Of a stretch of 64,000 nucleotides of DNA, positions 56,622-64,000 are shown piece by piece. The translations under genes and the position numbers were made by a program. Position 1 is the first letter of the stretch. Every line of letters begins with the position of its first letter. The stretch is from Karstenula rhodostoma CBS 690.94 (Eukaryota; Ascomycota; Dothideomycetes; Pleosporales; Didymosphaeriaceae), in NCBI GenBank assembly GCA_010093485.1, contig MU001500.1:1777478-1841477 (forward strand), read 5' to 3'. The notes beneath the pieces were generated by a model. That model saw nothing but the letters and a program-made list of their open reading frames with translations. It did no database searches and was not told the origin of the DNA.

Positions 56622-58358
56622 AGCTTCTTCTTTCACTCGTGTCTAAGACGGCGCAGACTCTTGATGCGGACACCGCCGAGATATGGCTTTTCCTCCTGCG
56701 TTCTTGCATCTCTCTTCGGGCGGCGTTTGTATTATGAGAGCATGACTAGAAGATCGTGTCTTGTCTCGTCTGTCCACCAGCGACGGACCTACCTTTGTAA
56801 TTGAAGCGAAGCGAAGCGGGCGTCTTGCTTGTCCTGGCTGGCTAAAGCGACCTGGATCCATACCCCTTTTGCGACTTCTATGGCTTTCTTCTTCTTTGAG
56901 ACTCGGATCATTGTATTGTACGGCCAACTCTGTCTTGGTCGGTTATTGAGCGATTGTTTGGTAGTGCGGTACATGCACAGAAGACTTTTCCACGGGTTGT
57001 GTGGTTTTTGGGTCTACGGTATATCTTTGTACCAGGGAGATGTGGGATGGGGCTGGTGTGGGTCGAGGAGAGTATCTTAGCCATGTGGTTGGGTAAGGAG
57101 AGTGGGATGATGGGGAAAAGGAAAGGAATGGAAAGGGAGGGGAATAGGTAGCACTCAATGAAAGTATCACTCGGCCACTTTGTTGTGTCGTTCAATCACG
57201 CTTTCTCTCTTGGGCTGAATTAAAAATTCTCCGCGCGTAGGGGCAGAACTGTGCCCGCCCGCCAGACCAGGTCAGGTCAGCTGGGAAAGGTTCGCTGAGC
57301 TGTCGTGGTTGTGTTGTGTCGTGTGTGCATCGATGGGACAGACTCCCGTGTTAGCGAATACCAGCGAGACGGTAGCAGATGTATTTAGCTATATGGTTAT
57401 AGTAAGGGGGTGGTGAGCGAGTTTGCTTCTAGGTCAGAATAGGGTGATAGGACAGGTTCGAGGAATAGGTTAAGAGGAAGGGTTGCGAGGTGCTCTTAGG
57501 TCAATAGAGGGGAGCAGCGTGCGGCCAAAAAGATGGGTAGGCATGTGGTGGACGGCACTAGCTGAAGTCTACTAATACATCTATATTCACTACTAACTCG
57601 GTTGCAGCCAGCGGCAGGATGTGAATGCCATGGAAAGGGGTAGGGAGGTGTGTGGTAGGAATCACGATATGCGCGACAGAGTTAAGGACGTTGGGTGTAG
57701 GCGGCTGGCAAGCGGCCCTTTGGGCGCGAGAAGTAGGGTGTGCATAGTTGGACACTTCTTCCCTCTGTATGTTTGCATATTACCCGCTAGTGAGCGACTG
57801 GAAGGGCTATAAAGTCCTCTCGTGGGGACCCGCACACGTAGCTCCCGCTCTACCGTCCACGCCGCTCTTAGAAAGTGAGGGGTTTATTGGTGCGGCGGGT
57901 AGGGAAAGGCTTCCTGTGCGTAGGGTTTTCAACGAAAGCTACGGAAAATCGCGCGAAAAGTGGTGGAGGTGGATATAAGCGAAAGGTTGTTAAAGAAAGG
58001 AAGAGGAAAGTAAAACAAAGTGCATGGATAACATCTATCTAGCTCTTACAAAGGATCTCTACTTCACAGTATACACATCACTTTACTACTGTCTGTATTC
58101 TTAGATATGAAGCTTCTAATCGTGGACAATCCTTCAGATTTAATGAGAGTTGGTAATTCGTAGCCATACCGTAAAACACGTCGACTACAAGTAAGCTGTT
58201 GATGTATCGTGGGTACGGCTCAAGCGAGTTCTCGTTCACTCTCAACAATCTATGGTCACAGTGGCTGAATTCAACCAGCTTTCCACCCGATTCCGTTCAA
58301 CGTCAGCATGTGCGCTCGAGCCAGCCTGCAATGATCCCATAGCTCACCATTCACCTCT
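56622..58358. other. Intergenic, about 1.7 kb
   Basis: 3' flank of the preceding gene, then G-rich plus-strand DNA (57050-57990), then the promoter of the zinc-finger gene at 58359. The short ORFs are not supported. Confidence 0.45.
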
Positions 58359-59261
58359 ATGACGCGCCAAGTCGAAGCTGACAAAGCGCAAATCTCGCTC
58401 CCACACACAAACTCCAGCATAAAATCACGCTCTCCGCAGCCACAGGTTTCCCATCACCGCGTCACGATGTCGCACCTCCACCACAAATGCACGCAATGCG
58501 ACCGCACCTTCGCCAAGTTGGATTCCCTTTGGGCGCATTTCCACCTCGAGCATCCCACATCGTCGCGCTATAGCTGCCCCGTTTGCAACCGCCTTTTCCT
58601 TACCGCAACCCACCTCGACGAGCACGCTGGATACTCTGCTGCCGCGCCCAGCGATAAGGTGATTCACGCCCATTACTGCAGCGGTCACGGATGTGGAAAG
58701 CGGTTCTGCAGTTTCCAGGCCCGGGATATGCATGAGAGTGCATGCAAGTTCCTCCCCAAAGAGAGCAAGATCGAGGACAACGAGGACAAGTATGCAGCCG
58801 AGGGAGACAAGACTGTCGCCAAGACGATGAAGAAGACTGAGCATCGCGAGCTGTTCCGTGCTGTCCTCGAGGCGGACAAGGTCATCGAGTTCGTCCCCGT
58901 TGCAGGACGCTCCTCGAACACCGTGTTTCCCGGCGAGCAGCCCGCAACAGGTACTATGCACAAGAAGGAGACCGGCTACACCCGAAGTACCAAGAAGAGG
59001 AAGGGCAAGGCTACCGCGCATCCCGCCCAGGCCAACAACCTCGCCCACAAGTCGCGTTCCGAGGCAAACACTTCCAACTACCTGGACGCTGGCGCTCCTT
59101 CCTTTACCGGTGGAGTCGTGGATCTCGACAACTGGTTCGCCGACATCGCCAACGACCCGCGCTACGCTTTGTGCAGCTGGACGAACTGTGGCAACTGTGG
59201 ACGCTGTATGGAGGGCTTGTATCCGGATTCGCACCAGGAGACGTACTATGCGGGGTGGTAG
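58359..59261 (+). CDS. C2H2 zinc-finger protein
   Basis: 300 residues, single exon. Finger 1 is CTQCDRTFAKLDSLWAHFHLEH (about 44-65) and finger 2 starts CPVCNRLFLTATHLDEH (about 73). A divergent CCHC-like unit, HGCGKRFCSFQARDMHESAC, follows (about 109-128). A basic linker (STKKRKGKA) could be a nuclear signal. The C-terminus carries a cysteine cluster (CSWTNCGNCGRCMEGL). DNA or RNA binding is expected of C2H2 fingers, but the target is unknown. The Met at residue 37 (58467) is an equally good start, close before finger 1. It is the first of three related loci in this interval. Confidence 0.7.
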   Translation: MTRQVEADKAQISLPHTNSSIKSRSPQPQVSHHRVTMSHLHHKCTQCDRTFAKLDSLWAHFHLEHPTSSRYSCPVCNRLFLTATHLDEHAGYSAAAPSDKVIHAHYCSGHGCGKRFCSFQARDMHESACKFLPKESKIEDNEDKYAAEGDKTVAKTMKKTEHRELFRAVLEADKVIEFVPVAGRSSNTVFPGEQPATGTMHKKETGYTRSTKKRKGKATAHPAQANNLAHKSRSEANTSNYLDAGAPSFTGGVVDLDNWFADIANDPRYALCSWTNCGNCGRCMEGLYPDSHQETYYAGW

Positions 59262-59481
59262 TGCGGCTCGGATTTGGGGAGATTGCGACTTGTCAAAGGA
59301 AAGATGGTAATGGCAGAGGATAATGAAAGGCGTACGGAGCATTTGGAACGGCGCTCATGTGCCTTGCTTTTCGGGCTGCTCGGTATACCTGCGGTAGAAC
59401 CTGAAAAGTGACGGGGAATTGGAATGCTAAACAAGGAGACTTGGATAATGCGGTTGGCCTTCTTGATGCTCAAGTATTTTC

Positions 59482-60509
59482 TCACTTGGCGTTACGGCAT
59501 GTGGGAATTCGTAGATGGAGAAATGCACCGATGTGCAGACGACTTGAATCCATGCATTTCAAACCTCTCATGTCGGCAACGTTGAAATTACCCAGGTAGT
59601 ATATGTAGTACTGGTACTCTACAAACAACGTCTCCCGTTCCGTGCATTCCCCACAGTATCCGCGCATGCCGCGGGTCGAAGGTGATGTCGTGGGCGCGGC
59701 CGAACAAGAACACGATTCTAGCTCTGCCTCGGCCACTGCCACTTCCTCTAGCCCTATCGATGTGGTCGGTGGATCAACTGGAGGTGGAATACACGCTGTA
59801 TTGGCGCGCAGGCTGAATATATTTCGCTGAAGGTTACCAGACCTATTCTCGATCCAGCCGAACTCTCGCTCTCGCTGCTCCTCCCCGCGTCTCTGTATCT
59901 GGTCCTGGGACCAATCTTCCCTACCTCGCGCGACGACAGTATGCATCACCGCCTCTACGAAGAATTCCGCGGTTAGTGAAGCACGGAGTAGCTCTTGGTG
60001 AGATCGCCCTGCCACCGCCTTACTCGTAGTACCGCCCACCGCCCCGGCCTTGCTACAGTCCCCATGCTGCTCACACGCCATCCAGTTGCAAAACCACTTC
60101 CCAAAGCCATGTGCTGCAGTACTACTCCCTCCCGGCGCCATGTCAACCTTCCTCAAGTGCGGGTTTAGCGCTGCCGTGTTGGTGAAGGGTCTGACGCACA
60201 ACGGGCAGAAGCAGGGGGTATAGGACTTTGCGTGTATAGAGGTTTTGTGTTAGGATAGATCGCGAGGTCGCGCGAAGGCGCAGCCGCATGATCGGCATGC
60301 GAAGCGTGGGATGCGTTGCGGGAGCGTCGCGGTGGGTGGTTGGAACCAGGTATCTGGTGGTGTAGGCACGGGGGGTGGGTTTGGAGAGAGGCTTGGGATA
60401 AGGCGAAGATGCCGTGGGCTGCTGAAAGGTGGATGTTTAGCTGGCGCTGGGTTTGGAAGGGCCAGCCGCAAAGCGCGCATGGGAGTCCAGTGGTTGACGT
60501 TGACGCCAT
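59482..60509 (-). pseudogene. Broken C2H2 zinc-finger gene
   Basis: Three finger-like units lie in order on the minus strand but not in one frame. Finger 1 (start CALCGWPFQTQRQLNIH) is in the frame beginning at Met 60509. Finger 2 (CRSCGCAFARPRDLS, then stop, HKTSIH) is in the next frame and has TAA at 60250-60252 where any residue would complete a perfect C2H2 spacing. Finger 3 (CPLCVRPFTNTAALNPHL) continues that frame into a long open C-terminal region ending at 59482, with a Cys pair CGEC. I tested the available GT/AG pairs between fingers 1 and 3, and none restores one frame. So there is at least one frameshift and one nonsense change. Sequencing error or an unusual intron remain possible. 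Confidence 0.5.
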
Positions 60510-60534
60510 GGTCTAGAGTAAAGTGCGGCGGCAT

Positions 60535-60940
60535 AGTGCGATGGAGTCTTTAAGGTGTTGTAGGAAGTGCTGGGTTGAGTTTGTCTGGGGCGCAAAGTTT
60601 GGCCTGCTGTCTTGCGTTGGCGGAAAGGGATTGGGTGAAGGAATAGACACGTGACTGCTTCGAAGATCTAATCTGCAAGGGCAAAGACAAACTCTGAAGC
60701 AGGATACGATTCAATGATTATCGAGTCCTTAGGCATGTCTCCTTTTTTCGCGAAGACTCGCAAAAGGCTGTCCTTCGTGCCCACTTAGTCTCCGGCCTCC
60801 TCGACCCAGGAAAAACTCACACCTCCGTCTTCACGCATAGACTATCACATCCCCCACTCCTCTACCATCGCTTAACCCAGCAAGACCACTCATCCACCCC
60901 CCAAACTCTTTTCTAGCTCCTCACCAGCCCAACCATCCCC
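60535..60940. other. Intergenic between zinc-finger loci
   Basis: Spacer with 3' flank of the minus-strand gene at 60941 and upstream flank of the broken gene. Nothing else seen. Confidence 0.5.
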
Positions 60941-61414
60941 TCACTTCGTCGCAGTATCGCCACCACCCACATCCCCAACCTTGCGATACTCACAGCCTTC
61001 CTCATGCCTGTTCCTCGCTGCCTTCGTACAGTACTTCTTGCCGCACCCCATACCGCATCGCTCCTTGTCCTTGCTCTGCTTCTTGCTTGCCTTATTCTCC
61101 TTCACGACGTCGATATGCGTCCTCAGACTTCCGTATGTGGCGGCAATGTAGTCGCACTTGGGGCACTTGAAGGGCGCATGGGTTGCGTCGCGGTGGCGAG
61201 TCATGTGCGTCGGGCCGCGGAAGGTGTATTTGCTGATGGAGGTTGGGGTCGATGACATGCTGGCTGGAGAGATGGAGAGCGGAGACTTGGTGTGGAGTGG
61301 GTTGCGGAAGTTGCGTACAGTGGGTTGGGTGCTCGATAAAGGGTTGGTGTCGGTGCTGAGTAGACTAAGGAGATAGAGGTCAGGGTGAAGGTGAGCAAAC
61401 GTGATGAGCGCCAA
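60941..61414 (-). CDS. Small C2H2-type zinc-finger protein
   Basis: 157 residues from the first Met, or 105 from Met 61258 (MSSTPTSISKYTFRGPTH), which I find about equally likely. A half finger (THMTRHRDATH) lacks its CxxC pair. A full C2H2-like unit follows (CPKCDYIAATYGSLRTHIDVV), then a divergent unit MGCGKKYCTKAARNRHEEGC. That last unit resembles HGCGKRFCSFQARDMHESAC of the gene at 58359, so the two loci look related. The missing CxxC suggests an unseen upstream exon or a truncated copy. Function unknown. Confidence 0.5.
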   Translation of the reverse strand: MALITFAHLHPDLYLLSLLSTDTNPLSSTQPTVRNFRNPLHTKSPLSISPASMSSTPTSISKYTFRGPTHMTRHRDATHAPFKCPKCDYIAATYGSLRTHIDVVKENKASKKQSKDKERCGMGCGKKYCTKAARNRHEEGCEYRKVGDVGGGDTATK

Positions 61415-62654
61415 GCCTCGAGATCATCATCGTTCCCTTTCGAACTTTCAAATTAGGTTGGCCTCGTTATTAATGCGTCTGCGCGAGCACCGGATTCAGA
61501 GTCTCTAATCTTTTCTTAATAAGTCTATGTGTGGCGATGCTTTTTCGGGGACAATGAGATGGCTCGCGTAACGTCCCGTGGTTCCTTCTCTAACTAACTC
61601 ATGTCTTTAGTATCCTTCCTTACACTTCCCACTTCCCCTCAGACCCGCCACTTATACTAACGAGTACCTCGATCAAAGCATCGTTGCTGTGACGCTTACG
61701 TATGGATTGAACATCAACTTGATAAAGACTTCCTTCCAGCGCAACACACAAAATTATCCCTTTCCCGCAAGTCTGCACCTCATCGCAGAACACACCTTAA
61801 CTTCACGCATCAAGTTTCACAACACGCGCCAGCAAGACCTAAGTACGACCCTGTATTACTCAGTACATATCCTACTTAGGCTGGGCCTTAGCAACTCGCA
61901 GGAAGTCATCTACAGCCAACGCAGTCAAAGTCTCGACGTAATACCGCGGGTAATGTTAAGAGAGATGCCTCACAGAGACCGCTATGTCCTCGTTTGACGA
62001 GATAGCGATAGATACCGTGATCAGTCCTCCGCTTGTGGTACCTAGTTTGCAAAACAGATTACCCAAGGTGGTTAACCTTAACGGGAGTGGTATAAGTTCT
62101 CTCCGCGCGGGCTTGCCTGCATGTTTTGTATATATTGAACAAGATAAAAGGATGCCTGGAAACTCGATCTGATTTCCGCTTTACCCGTCCTGCCTTCACG
62201 AGGAAGAATTGAGTGGCAGGAATGCGAAGTCTGGTAGTGACGCGAATCACAATGCGTCTCGAGAATGATACTAGGACGGTGTGTCGCTAATGTTCGCACG
62301 CGGGAGAGGCTGCCGTCGTGGAAGTGGGCATGCGCGCTCTTGATAGAACTTAGGATATTTTACTATGTGGAATGAAACCGTGTCGCTTTGGTTGTTGGTG
62401 AGTATATGTACGTAGCAGCCACTGTTAACGTAAAGCCACCACTTTTCGTATTGTCCCTGATGATGTGTGGGGCGATGCAGCGTGTGGTTTGGACTGCAAG
62501 GGTTAGAGGGGATGTAATCTTCAGTAGATTTATGGCCTATCTCATCGGGGACAAGCCGCCACACGACAACATAGCCGCCATAGTGGAACCAGATCTGCGC
62601 CCGTACATCCACCACCATCATCCCTTCCCATCACCACTCCACCGCATCCCCACA
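61415..62654. other. Intergenic, about 1.2 kb
   Basis: Between the zinc-finger locus and the 3' end of the tubulin-tyrosine-ligase-like gene. The short ORFs are unsupported. I see no repeats. Confidence 0.45.
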
Positions 62655-64000
62655 CTACCGCCGTCCCAAATCAATATCCAGCACCTTGACCAACTCCGCA
62701 TCCCCCTCATCCCTCTCCGCATCAGGTGCGAAAAACGGCACAACGCCCACCCTAACCACACTCTCCATCAACCCCTCCACCACGCCCTTACACTCGTCCC
62801 CCGTCTGCCGAAAGTCAGGAAAAGCATTGACTTCGAGCAGCCACGTCCTCAACGCCCCATCCTCCTCCACCCCAACCATGAAATCCAACCCGAAGATTTC
62901 GAATGCGTTGGGCAGCGGCTGGAAATGGATCGACATGCCGCGGGCGGCGGCTTCGAACACCTCCCCTGTAATACTGCAGAGTTGCTTGAAGACGTCGTCT
63001 TTCCACTTGCCCCCCAGCCCCTTTACCTCCACACCGTCCTCACCCTCCTCAAAAGTGGGTTGGTCGGGTATAGCGTCAGGTAACTCCCAAAACAGCCCTA
63101 CGCTGCCCTCCCGCTCCCCCGTCTCCTGCAAACACGTATTCGTCAGGTGCGCTCTGAGTGCATCCTCTGCGTCGCCTGCTTCCCCGGCGAAAGCGGTGGA
63201 GGAGGGAGCGGCGTAAGGACGTGCCGCGAAGAGGGCGAGCATCGGGCGGTAGACGTACACGCTGAGGGCGGCGGTGGCGAGGACGTAGGTGCGGATGTGG
63301 AATTTGCGATTGGAAAAGAGGAGCGGGGGGTGGATGTAGGGCTGGGCGATGAAATGGCGGAGTTGCGATGTTATGATGCCGTTTCCTTCCTTCTCTTCTT
63401 CCCCGCCCTTCTTTCCAGTTGTTGGGGAAAACGAGGAGCCGGCGTCACTTCTCGCATCCTCCTCCTCCTCCTCTTCATCATCACTCTCCGGATCCCAACC
63501 TTCGAAGATGCTAGTGAGTTCCTCCTCGCTGCTAAACAGCCGAATCCCCTGCCCCCTCTCACTCATCCCCGGCTTCAAAATCCACCACTCCCTCCCCCCA
63601 TCCCTTCGCCCTCTTTCCCAACTCTCATGCAACTCCCACGCCTCCACCAAAGCGTCGTCAAGGAACTCCGCATAATCGACTTCAAACTCCACGCTCGGCT
63701 TGACGCCCCGCGCCAAAACCGACTCCGGGTGTTTAACCACCCAATTCGCGACCGTGGTGGAGAGGTAGTGCTTCCGGATCAGCGCCTTGCGGATGACGTA
63801 GGCGTTTGCGAGACTCGTCGACGCGTGGGAGAGGAGGTAAGGGAAGTCGATGGACTCGTATTGCACCCATTGGAGGAGGCGGGAGGAGGGAGAGGGAAGC
63901 GCGTCCAGGGCGGATATGAATTCGATTGAGTCTGGCGGGAAGTGTTTTTTGACGGCAGCTACGATGAGTGGCTGCACGTAGGGGTCTTCGTAGTTAATCA
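62655..64000 (-). CDS. PBY1: Tubulin-tyrosine-ligase-like protein (PBY1 type), 5' end outside the window
   Basis: The frame is open to the window edge: upstream of the residue at 63977 it reads INYEDPYVQPL, so the N-terminus is missing. About 448 residues are visible. TTL-family blocks are WILKPGMSERGQGIRLF (nucleotide-binding entry), HFIAQPYIHPPLLFSNRKFH with HIRTYVL, HLTNTCLQ, and LLEVNAFPDFRQTG (metal-binding Glu and Asn). A variable acidic insert (EEEEEED...KKGGEEEKEG) lies between the first two. These ATP-grasp enzymes ligate amino acids to proteins. The yeast homologue Pby1 is P-body associated and has an extra N-terminal SurE-like phosphatase domain, which would lie beyond the window. 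Catalytic residues appear intact. The symbol rests on family pattern only. Confidence 0.8.
   Translation of the reverse strand, partial: INYEDPYVQPLIVAAVKKHFPPDSIEFISALDALPSPSSRLLQWVQYESIDFPYLLSHASTSLANAYVIRKALIRKHYLSTTVANWVVKHPESVLARGVKPSVEFEVDYAEFLDDALVEAWELHESWERGRRDGGREWWILKPGMSERGQGIRLFSSEEELTSIFEGWDPESDDEEEEEEDARSDAGSSFSPTTGKKGGEEEKEGNGIITSQLRHFIAQPYIHPPLLFSNRKFHIRTYVLATAALSVYVYRPMLALFAARPYAAPSSTAFAGEAGDAEDALRAHLTNTCLQETGEREGSVGLFWELPDAIPDQPTFEEGEDGVEVKGLGGKWKDDVFKQLCSITGEVFEAAARGMSIHFQPLPNAFEIFGLDFMVGVEEDGALRTWLLEVNAFPDFRQTGDECKGVVEGLMESVVRVGVVPFFAPDAERDEGDAELVKVLDIDLGRR

Overview
The window looks like nuclear DNA of a filamentous ascomycete (Pezizomycotina). The reasons are: genes with very short introns (46-75 bp) carrying CTAAC/CTGAC-type branch sites, a DASH-complex gene, a fungal rhodopsin-domain (PTH11-like) gene, a HET-like gene, and retrotransposons saturated with C-to-T mutations of the RIP type. 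A Dothideomycete is my guess, but the sequence does not prove it. Where I give spliced gene models, I built them by hand from frame continuity, splice sites and branch sites.

Layout. 145-1455 is a HET-like gene. 1775-15494 is a 13.7-kb AT-rich block: a minus-strand Copia element with 289-bp LTRs, interrupted by a plus-strand, chromodomain-type Gypsy element (4551-12730) with 246-bp LTRs and a perfect 5-bp target duplication (GTAAT). Both are ruined by RIP. 15912-17491 is an alcohol-acyltransferase-like gene. 17.5-25 kb is gene-poor: a two-TM small protein, a 69-residue two-exon membrane protein behind a bZIP-site-rich promoter, an orphan terminal exon, an F-box-like gene, two copies of a dispersed repeat and a 164-bp MITE-like foldback element. 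24988-26177 is a four-exon rhodopsin-domain membrane protein gene.

27469-34445 is NOT1, the scaffold of the CCR4-NOT deadenylase complex. 35282-36100 encodes a secreted cysteine-rich protein with a duplicated cysteine module. 37742-41207 is a Cdc15/Hof1/Imp2-type F-BAR/SH3 cytokinesis gene. It is followed by a 1.1-kb array of about 24 degenerate 46-bp units, other local repeats, a truncated acidic coding fragment, the third copy of the dispersed repeat and a 119-residue orphan gene. 45186-48413 is an HMT1/ABCB6-type ABC transporter. 50049-50987 is an unknown ORF. 51246-52898 is galactokinase. 54040-54811 (DUO1) and 55274-56621 (a nuclear-looking unknown protein) are divergent. 58359-61414 holds three C2H2-type zinc-finger loci, the middle one broken. 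62655-64000 is a tubulin-tyrosine-ligase-like gene (PBY1 type) running off the right edge.

The housekeeping genes (NOT1, F-BAR, ABC transporter, GAL1, DUO1, PBY1) show no shared pathway. Accessory features concentrate in 0-25 kb and 41-44 kb. I found no rRNA, tRNA or CRISPR. The most unusual signals are the 46-bp degenerate array, the compact bZIP promoter with its tiny spliced gene, the context bias of CpA/CpG sites that escaped RIP, and the dispersed repeat that twice lies beside a truncated coding fragment.
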